Positions 44,823 through 54,573 of a stretch of DNA of 64,000 nt are shown here, piece by piece. The stretch's first letter is position 1. Each line of letters opens with the position of its first letter. The notes under the pieces were generated by a model that searched no databases, was not told the origin of the DNA, and saw only the letters and a list, made by a program, of their open reading frames with translations. The stretch lies in NCBI GenBank assembly GCA_965112735.1, contig OZ218958.1, positions 2,790,001-2,854,000 of the forward strand, read 5' to 3'. The DNA comes from Phaeosaccion multiseriatum (lineage: Eukaryota > Ochrophyta, other classes). Made by a program: the position numbers and the translations under genes.

Positions 44823-46373
44823 TCATGTGTATGACCTTGTCCTGCTCCACATACACCACCTCATGCTCTTGAAGAGGTGCATCGCCATCCTGAGCCAAAG
44901 ACAGAAGCGCACATGGAACCATATCCATTCCGTACCAATACCAGCTGGTGCCAGCCGACCAGGATATAGTTGACCAAGCCGCTGAGGCGCAGTCTCTTCC
45001 ACTACCCCTGTGCCTTCCTTCACCTCCTGCCTCAGACGTAGCTGTGGCCCCTCGTGCTCCACCTCTTGTTCGTGTAGCCGCTGCTGGGACCGCTTCCACC
45101 CCTCCTTGTGCAATAGTTGCTGGGACTGCTCACGCACCACCGCATCTGCCTGTCGCCGGCTCTGCCCAGTAGGGCATGTCGTGGCTTCGTGGTCGGGCAC
45201 CACCGGCTCCTCAACCCCTTCTCCTTGTGCGGGTACCACCGGCTCCTCAACCCCTTCTCCGTCTACATTCAAGACGAAGGTGTCGTCATCGTTCGCGGCA
45301 GAAACTCCTTGAGTGAATTCCTCGCCTTGCACACGAACTGGAGTAGGAGCTTCCATGACTGGTGCCTCCTCACTCCGGGCTGGAGTAGGAGCTTCCATGA
45401 CTGGTGCCTCCTCACTCCGGGCTGGAGCAGGAGCTTCCAAACCTGGTGCCTCCTCACTCCGTTCCTCATTCGTGGCTTCTTGCACAGTGCCTCGACGTGG
45501 AGCAGGAGCTTCCACAACCGGTGGTGCCTCCTCGCTCTCTTGTGCCTCTGCAGCGTCCATGAAGCGCTCGTCGGCATCCCTCATGATGCGTGCCAACGCT
45601 GCTTTCACTGCTGCAATGGACTCGTCGTCCATCTGATTCAACTGTGACAAAACGGACTTCACCGTGGGTCTACTGGCCACTACAGCAGACCTAAGTCCAG
45701 ACATGGCAGGCGTAAAAGCCCTGCCACCGCTCCCGCTACGAGCAGAGGTATTCACCGCTGCTGCCCGACTGGGGGAGTTCGTTACGGGCCCCACCTGGGC
45801 ACTACGTAACCCTCGCAGATGGAGTTCTCTGTAGTCAATGCCAGACCGCGTACGCAAGCCATAGCCGCTGCCGGAAGGAGCTGAATCAGCTCGAAGCTCC
45901 TCCGGCCTTCTAGTACTCAAAACCCCATCCTTTTTCTTGCTCGCTTGATCCTGGAGCCACCGCTCTTTGAGCCAACGACGTGACTCCTCTCTCGAAGCTC
46001 TGATGGACTTCACCGTGGGTCTACTGGCCACTGCAGCAGACCTTAGTCCAGACATGGCAGGCGTAGACGCTCTGCCACCGCTCCCGCTACGAGCAGAGGG
46101 ATTCACCGCTGCTGCCCGCCTGGGGGATTCAGTTGCGGGCCCCACCTGGGCACTACGCAACCCACACAGGTAGAGGTCTGAGTGTTCGATACCTGACCGC
46201 CTACGCAAGTCATAATGGATGCTGACGGAAGGAGCTGAATCAGCTCGTAGCCCCTCCTGCCTTCCACTCAAAACCCCCTCCTGTCTCGTGCTCTCTTGGT
46301 CGCGGAGCCACCGCTCCTTGATCGCACGACGTGCCTTCTCCCTCGAAGCTCTAGACACTCGTCGGTCCGCCAT
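44823..46373 (-). CDS. Unrecognised internal ORF of the copia element
   Basis: ATG 46373 (MADRRVSRASREKARRAIKE), about 516 aa. The N-terminal half has two diverged copies of a module of about 130 residues (each with a REKARRAIKERW / REESRRWLKERW helix and a Ser/Arg-rich stretch SARSGSGGRA). Repeated EEAP-EAPTPARS segments follow (45330-45530), then a Gln/His-rich stretch. There is no zinc knuckle, protease or integrase motif. It may be a rearranged gag or captured host sequence. Near its 3' end a CATACACCACCTCATG unit is duplicated around the junction with the reverse transcriptase frame, which looks like a deletion scar. Confidence 0.55.
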   Translation of the reverse strand: MADRRVSRASREKARRAIKERWLRDQESTRQEGVLSGRQEGLRADSAPSVSIHYDLRRRSGIEHSDLYLCGLRSAQVGPATESPRRAAAVNPSARSGSGGRASTPAMSGLRSAAVASRPTVKSIRASREESRRWLKERWLQDQASKKKDGVLSTRRPEELRADSAPSGSGYGLRTRSGIDYRELHLRGLRSAQVGPVTNSPSRAAAVNTSARSGSGGRAFTPAMSGLRSAVVASRPTVKSVLSQLNQMDDESIAAVKAALARIMRDADERFMDAAEAQESEEAPPVVEAPAPRRGTVQEATNEERSEEAPGLEAPAPARSEEAPVMEAPTPARSEEAPVMEAPTPVRVQGEEFTQGVSAANDDDTFVLNVDGEGVEEPVVPAQGEGVEEPVVPDHEATTCPTGQSRRQADAVVREQSQQLLHKEGWKRSQQRLHEQEVEHEGPQLRLRQEVKEGTGVVEETAPQRLGQLYPGRLAPAGIGTEWIWFHVRFCLWLRMAMHLFKSMRWCMWSRTRSYT

Positions 46374-46501
46374 ACCCAATGCAGCGTGGCAGACGCACCA
46401 GTGCTAAAATCTGCTCCGACCGTTTCAACTTCCCGTACTCATCCCGTACTTTACGTCCACCGCTGCACTAATGCGCATTAGATTTCAACCGACAATTGTC
46501 G

Positions 46502-46657
46502 TGTTGGGATATCTCCCTCCTGGAGACTGGTGTCGTACTTGCACGAGTGTGGGAAAGCGTCTTATTAGCTACATAACACTAAAAGAAGAAGAAGTGAACG
46601 GACTTGTACCAGCGATATGAGATCGATATCTAGTGTCGACATCGATTTATCTCAACA
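46502..46657. repeat. LTR (5' LTR of the minus-oriented element)
   Basis: 156 bp, TG...CA ends; followed by target-site copy GGGAG at 46658-46662. Confidence 0.92.
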
Positions 46658-47613
46658 GGGAGATCGATTGGCCTGTTGAACCTTGAGTTCCATGCAAATC
46701 TCAGCTCCTCCAGAGAGCGTGGTAGCACTAAATCAGCCTGATCGAAGTGTTCTCCAAAAGTGACCTTCATCAGTGAGGAAGGGAGAACGATTGGCCGGTT
46801 AAAGCTTGAGTCCCGTGCAAACTGCACCTCCTCCACGCCGCCCGGCATAACAACGTCGCAAGCATTGAAGAACTCCGAAAACCCCACACGCTTGACCAAG
46901 ACTGGCAACAGTGCCAGCACTTTGAGAGCAAGAGCCGTATCAGCAGAAGTCAGCTCGTCAGCACATTCGCGTTGCATGCCGAGGCGCACCGCCCTGACGC
47001 GAAAGGAGCCCGCCATACCATGGTTCGGCTGCCTCGCCCTAATCCTCCCCGACCTTCGAAGCCCTTCCACGGCACCTCTTCCCCGCATGGAGGCGGGAGG
47101 AGGAGAGGAAGCCGCAGCAAGACGTTGAGTCTCCTCGCGCTCCCGCTGCTGCTGCTGCTTCAGCATACTCAGCACACGCGACTGGATAGCTTGGGGCATG
47201 TCGGCGTTGATCACCAAAGCGCGGGAGGTTAACTTGTCGACCTCCTTGCATACGCCCCACAGAGCCTTGTTCGAAACACGGCCAGCAATGACCCTCAATG
47301 TCGCCGGCCCGCTGCTGCTGAGACTGGTGCGCTCTGGCAAATCCCCCCCCGCTCCACCGGTCTTTAGATGACTTTCTTCCATCACGCCGTCCCCCCCCTT
47401 CGCACCTCTCTTCGGCGTGGTGCCCTTCGTTGTACTGTCCCTCCTTCCCCCTTTCTAGCGTCACTGCGATACTTCACTGTGGTGTTGGGTGGTGTAGACC
47501 GACTGATCGGGGGGGAAAGGACGATACCACGGACGATACAATACAAGGGCCTGACTTGACGTGTTGGTGCTAGGGGTAGTGGAGCAGGCGTTAGCAGCGC
47601 GCAGGGCAGCTAC

Positions 47614-48957
47614 ATGGGGCTGACACATTGGAGGAGCAGCACCAGCAGCGATGGTGAGAGGGAGGGGGTAAAGAGGGCTTTGAGAGAGGAGAAGAAGCAG
47701 CTGAGAGAGGAGAAAGCTCACGAGAGGGACGAGAAAGTGAAGAAAAAGTCTCAGGAAAGGGACGAGAAGGCGAAAGAGAAGGCTCACGAGAGGGACGATA
47801 AAGTACGCGAGATGGATTGGAGAAGGGGCAAAGTTATTAGACGAGAAGACAAAAGAGAGGGCCCTGGAGAGAGAGAAGGAGCTAATCCTCCTCCGACTCG
47901 AAGTACAACCCTCAGCAGCGCCCAGAAGCCGCAGCCCCCACAATCCGGACGCTGAGGTAGAGGAGGGGAAGGCAGGGAGAGAGAGGGGGTTGCAAGCGGC
48001 GACGTTCGACCTCCGGAGGAGAGAGTGGAGATAGTGGACGTCCTACCTCTCATAGACTTCCCCTTCCCGGCCGCATGTGCAAGCGCCTTTGGTATGGAGG
48101 AAGTGTATGGAAAGGTGATGGAGCTCGTGGGAAGGGGGAGTACGCCTTCGTGGCGACGGTGCGCAAGGAGTGGAGGGGGTACTAAATCGTGTAACACGCA
48201 GCCAACATGAGCCAAGCAAGTGTAGTTGCCTCCATCGATCGTGTGTACTGGGCCAGGAGGCACGGCTACGAGCTTGCCGTCAAAACGTTCAGGGCCGCTG
48301 CTCAGTATGGAGATGATACATGGGCTGTCCTTGGGATGAGAAGGTGTGCGAAGGAGCGTCGAGAAACGAGGCACAGCCTGCGTGTGCTCAAGTGGCTGCG
48401 CTCAGAGGACTCAGCTGACTCCAAGGAGGGGAAATGCCCGTGGGATGGGAGGGTCTGCCGTGGTGCTGCGCGGAGGGGGGACTTGCAACGGCTGGAGGGC
48501 TTCTGTCCGATGACGTGAACGCCCCCTTTGATGTGGATGTGTGGAAAGGTGCTATTAATTATGGGCACATCTCTGTGGTGGTATGGCTGATGAACAATCC
48601 CAAGGTCAAAGCTGAGCTGGATGGAGCGGGGAGGGGAGTGGGTGGAGGGGGAGAGCTTGGTATGCTATCCTTTTCGGCTCTTTCGACGCTCTGCGGTGGC
48701 TGCACGCCAATGCGAGGGAGATTTGTGATTGGACCCCTGACCCTTGCATATGTGCAGTATACAACAAGAGCCTGGAAATGCTGCAGTGGCTCCGCTCAGA
48801 AGAGGTGGGCTGTCCGTGGAACGAGAATGTCTGTCCAGAGACCATCAGGAGAGAGAAGGAGGAAGCAGGTGGACAGTGGGACGTCAGGGGCAGTGTCTTT
48901 GGGGAGATCAAGCAGTGGGTGCATGCCAATGGGCACCCCTGCGACTGCGAGGACTGA
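47614..48957 (+). pseudogene. Coiled-coil / CPWD ankyrin-like gene, unit 3, frameshifted
   Basis: A coiled-coil frame (47614-47955: ALREEKKQLREEK, then KAHERDEKVKKKSQERDEKA) is followed by pieces of one protein in changing frames. These are VEIVDVLPLIDFPF; GEYAFVATVRKEWRGY (F-box-like lead, about 48140); VVASIDRVYWARRHGYELAV; VLKWLRSED and KCPWDGRVCRGAARRGDLQR; GLLSDDVNAPFD and NYGHISVVVWLMNNP; SFDALRWLHANAREICDWTP; and SLEMLQWLRSEEVGCPWNEN ending CDCED with a stop at 48955-48957. Breaks near 48140, 48190, 48500 and 48670 are also present in the 55.8 kb copy. Unrecognised introns could explain some of them; a decayed gene is the simpler reading. Confidence 0.6.
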
Positions 48958-49714
48958 GGAGCCAGAAGTAGTGTATGTGTATGGCCTCTCATGCTCGGAG
49001 AGCGAGATGGAGGGACTCAGCGGCGCACGATCAATGTGGAGCAGTTGGTGCTGTGTTTCCATGTCCGTACACAGCGCCAAATCGACTTCATTGTGGGGGA
49101 GAGGCGTGCATGGAGCTCCTGCAGCCGAAAGCTCGGGAGGGCACCACTCATTGTACGGGAGCGGCTGGGACACCTCACAGAGAGCATGGACAGGCCCGTT
49201 CACGCCCCGAAGGGCGGCGGAGCGGAACCGCCCTCGACTGTCGGACGTGGTGCGGTCGTCGGACCAGCGCTTCCTCCCCGCCTTGTACCTCGGCTGGTTG
49301 CTTCCACGGGAGGGGCGTGCGAAGTAGTATGGAGGCAATTTTGTGGGGTCGTCTTGTTCCCCTTAAGCAAGGCGGTGTGCTGTATGCATGTGTGGATATC
49401 GGCGTTGATTGAGTGGTCCCACCCAGCCAGTGACCGCCCCAAAGCTTCCTCAGTTGGGAGAGCGGGAGGTGTCGGGCAGCGGCAGACGGTGGCAGTCTTC
49501 GTGGACTCTCTCTTGGCGTGGGCGAGTGGAGGCCTGGGTCTGCGGGAGACACTCTGAGAGCAGGCAGGCAGGGTGGATGACAAAGATAGTCCAAGAGGGC
49601 ACTTTGCCGTCGTACGGCAGCCGAAGGGAGGGGTGTGGGGGGGGGGGGGGGGCAGGGTAGGGCTCACTCATGGCTGGAGCAGCCACTGTAGACGCTCCCA
49701 CTGTAGACGCTCCC
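48958..49714. other. Conserved unit tail, interrupted at its right end
   Basis: Same sequence as 36693-37456 and 57251-58013. Its right end carries a doubled CTGTAGACGCTCCCA and a G-run (49637-49651). The tail resumes only at about 51345 after an insertion. Confidence 0.55.
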
Positions 49715-50132
49715 ACGGGTGTAAAACGACATGCGCACGTAAACCGACATGCGCTGTCGCCTACAGATAGGATGGAACTAAACACACGGAAAGGTAACAG
49801 CAACCCCAAAGCCAGCCTAGCAGCCAGCCTTGCCTCTATTACTTATCGCATGCTAGTCCTAAACGACCACCTTCGCACATAGGATAGTGAGAGCCACGCC
49901 ACCCGTTCTCAGGGAAATGTGTCAAATCTGAGTTAGTTGGGCGTCGAATCTGAGTTACTGGGCGGCAAAACTGAGTTACCCTCCGATTTTGCCATGGCCT
50001 CCTCCGAAGGTGGCAAAACTGAGTTAGGACTGAGTTATCCTGAGTTAGGACTGAGTTATCCTGAGTTATTTTTCTTTCCCTTAAGTGCCATCTATGATTG
50101 TCTAAAAGTAATGTCTCATCGCCGCGGGGAAC

Positions 50133-50459
50133 TTAGTCCCCGAGGTCGTATCCCTCCGATGCGTTAGTTCTCCCGATTGGCATAAAGTTGATGCCAGCCA
50201 GGATCCTATGGCGAATCGATCTATCATATCGAGCCCGCTGGAGCGCAACGGCTAGACGCCGCCGAATGACGCAAACAGCCCGCGCATAAGCTCTCATGTC
50301 CAGATGTTCGTGCCCCCCAGCCATGTGGGTGGCGAGTGTTTTGATAAACATTTCCAAATGCGCCTTGCTGCTCCATGCCAAAAGGGACGAGATGATACCT
50401 CGTGGGGTCATAGTGGATGTCTCCGCCCGGGCCCTCCATGCCTCCATGTGGCACACCAT
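50133..50459 (-). CDS. Unrecognised ORF inside the insertion
   Basis: ATG 50459, 108 aa. It includes SLLAWSSKAHLEMFIKTLAT, then GGHEHLDMRAYARAVCVIRR and RILAGINFMPIGRT. The composition is that of a folded, helical protein and differs from the low-complexity frames nearby. It may be a remnant of an element-encoded protein, but I see no catalytic motif and do not recognise the family. Confidence 0.4.
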   Translation of the reverse strand: MVCHMEAWRARAETSTMTPRGIISSLLAWSSKAHLEMFIKTLATHMAGGHEHLDMRAYARAVCVIRRRLAVALQRARYDRSIRHRILAGINFMPIGRTNASEGYDLGD

Positions 50460-50654
50460 ACCTGGTGCGCTTGGTGGCTTCAGCCTTCTTGGCTGCCGCG
50501 AGTGCCTCCTTCGATGCCTTGGCCCGAGTTATCCTGAGTTAGGGGGTTGGTGATACAAAAAAATCACAGGTCGTCGCGTTCCGCTTTAAAGAATCCCGAC
50601 ATTTCAATGGAGGGAGAGTTCGGCCCTGGAAGAGGTTACAGTATTCGCCGACCA

Positions 50655-50852
50655 TAATCAGTAATCAGGCCGGCTGGCGCCAATAATCAGTAATCAGGCC
50701 GGCTAGCGCCCGTCATAATCAGTAATCAGGCCGGCTGGCGCCGGTCATAATCAGTAATCAGACCCGGCTGGCGCCGGCCATAATCAGTAATCAGGCCCGG
50801 CTGGCGCCATAATCAGTAATCAGGCCGGCTGCGCCGGCCGTAATCAGTAATC
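50655..50852. repeat. Minisatellite, about seven units of 28-33 bp
   Basis: Unit begins CATAATCAGTAATCAGGCC and continues GGCTGGCGCCGG, with small length differences between units. GGCGCC and CCGGC segments make each unit partly self-complementary. The units are contiguous with no unique spacers, so it is not CRISPR-like. Confidence 0.85.
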
Positions 50853-51402
50853 TGATAACCTCGTCCAGGGCCGAGAGAGTGCGTCTTGCGAGCTGTTTCT
50901 GGTCGTCTTCGCTTCTTCCCCACCGCCATAACTCAGGGCAAATCAGATAACCAGATAACTCAGATTTGCTTCGCCACGGGATGAGTAACTCAGCACAACT
51001 CAGTTTTGCCCCTCCTTAACTCAGATACACCACCCAATTATATGAGCGTAACTCAGCAGCATTCACCATCCCGTGGGTGAATTGACCACCCCCCCAGGGG
51101 GGTCCTAGAGGCGACGTCGATATGTTCAGATTCGATATCGATATTTGCACCCTTACTCAGATTTGCCCCCCTCTAACTCAGATGTGCCCCCCTCTAACTC
51201 AGATGTGCCTCCTCTAGCTCAGATTTGCCTCCTCTAACTCAGATTTGCCCCCCTCTAACTCAGATTTGATACCGCACCCCCCGTTCTCACCGTATCTGCC
51301 TGGGCCTGGGCCATTAACTTATGGCCCATCTAATCTGAGGCCTTCCAACACGGGGTATCACTCTAGTAGGGCCTTTGGGCATCGATTGGACAGTTCGATT
51401 TT

Positions 51403-51657
51403 TTTTAACACTCGGTTTGCGTGCAGGCAGTAATAAGAATCGCAGTGGAAGAAGACTGCAAAATGACGATGGGAGAAGCGCCGCTATGGCTCTTCGTGTA
51501 GCTCTTTGAGATGCCCACCGATCCATGGTTTGGTCTCTCCTCTTTCAACACTTCCTTCCTTCCCTAGTTTTCACTATTTCCGCAGGAGCACTCCCCCTTG
51601 CCGCCCAAGCCCTATAAAACGGGCGATTAGGGCGATTCTTACGTAAATCGAGTGTTA
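51403..51657. mobile_element. TIR element copy D (MITE-like, inverted interior)
   Basis: Left end TTTTAACACTCGGTTTGCGT, right end TTACGTAAATCGAGTGTTA. Interior orientation as in copy C (GGCTCTTCGTGTAGCTCTTTGAGATGCC). Followed immediately by the 3' end of the LRR5 remnant. Confidence 0.75.
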
Positions 51658-51658
51658 G

Positions 51659-52000
51659 TTAATTAAACTGAAGCCCCTCGGGTAGATCTGCAGGCAGAGG
51701 GAACCCCACCCCCACCTCAAGCTCCCTCAGGCCAGCAGGTAGGCTCTCCAGAGGGCAGGAGTATAGACGGCTCAGCCAAAGAGCCCGCAGAGAGGGAGGG
51801 AGGTCCAGGGGGAGGCTAAAGTCACGCCCCATGAACACCTCCTCCACACCATTGGGAAGGACCACGTGCTGATTGGTTCCACTTCCAAAAGTGACCTTCT
51901 TGATCGAGAAAGGGAGAGCGATTGGCCTGTTGAACCTTGAGATCCATGAAAACTCCAACTCCTCCAGAGAGCTTGGTAACACTCTCCCTCCTTCCCCCTT
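51659..52000 (-). pseudogene. LRR5: C-terminal remnant of FNIP/LRR-like gene
   Basis: Only the last repeat (LPSSLEELEFSWISRFNRPI, then IKKVTFGSGTNQHVVLPNGV) and the C-terminal cap remain. The N-terminal region and most repeats are missing: the frame joins directly to sequence that in unit 3 lies upstream of the gene (TCCTTCCCCCTTTCCAGCGT). This fits a deletion between the 5' flank and the repeat array. Confidence 0.75.
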
Positions 52001-52363
52001 TCCAGCGTCACTGCGGTACCTCACTGTGGTGTAGACCGACTGATCCGGAGTCGGGGGGATAGACACACAGACACACAGACACACAGACACACACATAGAG
52101 GTGTTTGGGAGAGCATTTGGTGGGGTACGGCTCCTTACTCTTTCGTCATTCAATTGTCCGCCGTTCCACACACAGCAGAGCGGTGAAACGCCTCGTGGAG
52201 GTGGAGCATCGACCAAGGCAGCCCCAGCGAAGAAGGCAGCAGGGCCAAAGGTAAGGGAAGAGACGAGAGGGGGTATGATGTTGCCTCTCCCCATGAGCTA
52301 GCTACGCGCCCCCAGCAACTGACTCTGATCTCTCTCCCCCTCTCTCTCGCGCCCTTCCGACAG

Positions 52364-52950
52364 CAGGCATATACCTGCAAGCATTGGTGTAAGGAGGGAC
52401 AAGCATTGGTGTAAGGAGGGAGAAAAGGGGCCCTGTAAGGCTGCTCGACACTCATGTGATGGTACTGAGAAGACCAAGACGTGGTGCGAGCTGAGCGACA
52501 AGGGAAAAGAGCAGTCCAAGACAGCGACAGCCTTTTTTTTCAGCTGTTTTTTTTGGGCAAGGACAACTTGGACGTCAACAAGGTGCCAGACGTCCAGCGC
52601 CGTGCCCGGGAGATCAATGCGGCATTACTCTCTCTTCGCGAGAATGAGTATGACACCGCCGAAGACATGCTGGCGGCTTTTGAAGAGTTGGTGCTTGGAG
52701 AGGGCACTGACTTCCCCTGGAAGGAGGAGCTCCTGGCAGCGATGCGATTGGCCAAGAGCAACAAGAAGCGGGCGGTGGTGTGGAGAATTGGTTAATGTCC
52801 GGCCCGACGCATCGAGAAAGACGCCAACGGGAAGCCCAAATCGCCGCGGAAGGCCAGCTATTCGATCGGCAGCGCGGGGGACGTATGCTGTCTCTACAGC
52901 CAACAGGCGAACTTCGTTGAGTATGAGGTCAATAAGGATCAGGAGGACAA
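52364..52950 (+). pseudogene. Left-arm copy of an unrecognised gene
   Basis: Carries the same exon as the right arm in plus orientation but with more damage: an internal duplication of AAGCATTGGTGTAAGGAGGG at 52378-52420 and a disrupted T-run near 52530-52555. The main frame (DVNKVPDVQRRAREINAALL, LRENEYDTAEDMLAAFEELV, LLAAMRLAKSNKK) ends at 52795. The continuation (KPKSPRKASYSIGSAGDV, CCLYSQQANFVEYEVNKDQE) is one frame over. Confidence 0.6.
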
Positions 52951-53033
52951 GGCTCCCCGGTTGTGAATCTGGACAGTATCTGTCCAGATTGACGAACAGG
53001 ACCTTGTCCTCCTGATCCTTATTGACCTCGTAC

Positions 53034-53738
53034 TCAACGAAGTTCGCCTGTTGGCTGTAGAGACAGCATACGTCCCCCGCGCTGCCGATCGAAAAGCTCG
53101 CCCTCCGCGGCGTCTTGGAAAATCCGCGGCGACCTGTCTCGACCCTCCGAGCGGGGCATTTGGCCGACTCTCCAGACCACCACCACGTTCTTGTTGCTCT
53201 TGGCCAATCGCATCGCTGCCAGGAGCTCCTCATTCCACGGGAAGTCAGTCCCCTCTCCAAGCACCACCAACTTTTCAAAAGCCTCCAACATTTCTTCGGC
53301 GGTGTCATACTCATTCTCGCGAAGAGAGAGTAATGCCGCATTGATCTCCCGGGCACGGTGCTGGACGTCTGGCACCTTGTTGACGTCCCTTTGTCCTTTG
53401 TCCAAAAAAAAGGCTGTCGCTGTCTTGGACTGCTCTTTTCCCTTGTCGCTCAGCTCGCACCACGTCTTGGTCTTCTCAGTACCATCACATGAGTGTCGAG
53501 CAGCCTTACAGGGCCCTTTTTCTCCCTCCTTGCACCAGTACTTGCAGGTATATGCCCGCTGTCGGAAGGGCGCGAGAGAGAGTGATCAGAGTCAGTTGCT
53601 GGGGGCGCGTAGCTAGCTCATGGGGAGAGGCAACATCATATCCCCTCTCGTCTCTTCCCTTACCTTTGGCACTGCTGCCTTCTTCGCTGGGGCTGCCTTG
53701 GTCGATGCTCCACCTCCACGAGGCGTTTCACCGCTCTG
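53034..53738 (-). pseudogene. Right-arm copy of the same unrecognised gene
   Basis: Two phase-matched exons are visible: 53738-53664 (Ala/Lys-rich, ETPRGGGASTKAAPAKKAAV; donor GTAAGG) and 53558-53034 (acceptor CGACAG). The second has a Cys/His-rich start (CKYWCKEGEKGPCKAARHSC, then WCELSDKGKEQ), a helical region (VNKVPDVQHRAREINAALLS; ENEYDTAEEMLEAFEKLVV) and VVVWRVG. After that a shift changes the frame, and the segment GSAGDVCCLYSQQANFVEYE found in the other arm is read only in another frame. Likely frameshifted. An upstream exon at 54706-54574 may belong to it, but the phases do not fit. Confidence 0.5.
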
Positions 53739-53821
53739 CTGTGTGTGGAACGGCGGACAATCGAATGACGAAAGAGTGAGGCGCCGTACCCCACCAAATG
53801 CTCTCCCAAACACCTCTATGT

Positions 53822-54179
53822 GCGTTTGTGTGTGTGTGTGTGTGTGTGTGTCTGTGTGTGTGTGTGATACACAGACGGACAGACAGAGGGAAGCAATAGT
53901 GCTGCTACTACTACTACTACTACTCCAACCTACTACTACTCTTACCTACTCCTACTCCTACTCCTACTCCTCCTCCTACTACTACTACTACTCCTACTAC
54001 TCCTACTACTACTACTACTCCTACCACTACTACTATTGCACCTGCTGCTACTACTACTACCACTACTACTGCTGCTGCTGCTGTCGCTACTACTGCCGCT
54101 ACTACAACTCTACTACTGCTACTATATACTACTATTGCTACTACTACCACTGCTACTACTATTGCTACTACTACTACTC

Positions 54180-54210
<31 letters not shown>

Positions 54211-54212
54211 AA
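53822..54212. repeat. (GT)n followed by long (CTA)n microsatellite
   Basis: A GT/TG tract (about 53822-53868) and then about 300 bp of CTA/CTC triplets (53906-54212), with CTG interruptions in the middle. All long open frames here are Tyr-, Leu- or Val-only translations of the repeat. Confidence 0.9.
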
Positions 54213-54573
54213 GTAAGGACTTGATACGGAATAGAGGCGCGGCATATACTTGGCCCAAACCCCTTACGTCTTCCTACGTCAGCTCAGCACAGTGCTCACC
54301 CACCAGGACTTCCTGACCTTTCAGAGACCCGCAAGGCAAGACAGCACTCAGCAGCCACGATGTTGGAAGAGGTTGTGGACCTGACTACACTACTCCCCCA
54401 CCCACGACCCTCCTCCTTGCGTCTTATCTCGTCCTAAGCAAGCTGCGCGAATCCACTTGTTGGGGCCTATGTTTCAGTCTCTTCCAGCAACCCCACACGC
54501 ACACACACACGCACACACACACGCACACACACACACACACACGCAGCCCAAAACCTTTTGATAACACACTCAC

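Larger units (their letters stand above)
43453..46657 (-). mobile_element. Ty1/copia LTR retrotransposon, internally deleted, minus orientation
   Basis: 3,205 bp bounded by 156-bp LTRs that begin TGTTGGGATATCTCC and end TTTATCTCAACA, with a 5-bp target-site duplication GGGAG (43448-43452 and 46658-46662). The LTRs appear identical by eye, implying recent insertion. Internally (minus strand) it carries an unusual repeat-rich ORF, then the C-terminal half of copia reverse transcriptase and RNase H. Protease, integrase and the N-terminal part of the reverse transcriptase are not recognisable, so it was probably mobilised by another element. Confidence 0.92.
42442..47382 (-). pseudogene. LRR3: FNIP/LRR-like gene split by a copia element
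   Basis: The two halves are 47382-46658 (ATG at 47382, N-terminal region plus first repeats) and 43447-42442 (remaining repeats, C-terminal cap, stop). Counting one target-site copy, the parts sum to 1,731 bp and stay in one frame, about 576 aa. The gene was therefore open until the retrotransposon landed inside a repeat at the codons for Leu-Pro. This locus has about eight repeat units. Unlike LRR1/LRR2 it lacks the upstream MENTMEG start because the equivalent codon is not ATG. Confidence 0.85.
49715..51344. mobile_element. Unclassified insertion with opposed CTGAGTTA / TAACTCAG arrays
   Basis: Interrupts the conserved tail between CTCCCAC and GGGTATCAC. The left third (49926-50070) carries about eight CTGAGTTA words in plus orientation; the right third (50930-51270) carries about a dozen TAACTCAG words in the opposite orientation, several extended as TAACTCAGATTTGCC. 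Between them lie an open frame (50133-50459) and a minisatellite (50655-50852). Opposed subterminal repeats are typical of transposase-binding sites in DNA transposons. No convincing terminal inverted repeat was found, so class and exact ends are uncertain. Confidence 0.5.
52110..53835. repeat. Large palindrome: two inverted arms of about 840 bp
   Basis: 52110-52951 and 52999-53835 are inverted, diverged copies (for example GTGTTTGGGAGAGCATTTGG on the left mirrors CCAAATGCTCTCCCAAACAC on the right; CATGAGCTAGCTACGCGCCC mirrors GGGCGCGTAGCTAGCTCATG). The spacer of about 48 bp holds a smaller perfect hairpin (TCTGGACAG / CTGTCCAGA). The arms differ by substitutions and small indels. Confidence 0.9.

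Noticed and set aside
50655-50852. CRISPR-like array
   Set aside because: Units are contiguous with no unique spacers, lengths vary, and the context is eukaryotic.
49937-51270. Telomere-like repeat interpretation of the GAGTTA/TAACTC words
   Set aside because: The words are not in a regular tandem array and the two halves are in opposite orientation, unlike a telomeric tract.
53906-54258. Tyrosine-, leucine- or valine-rich proteins on both strands
   Set aside because: Direct translations of the (CTA)n microsatellite.
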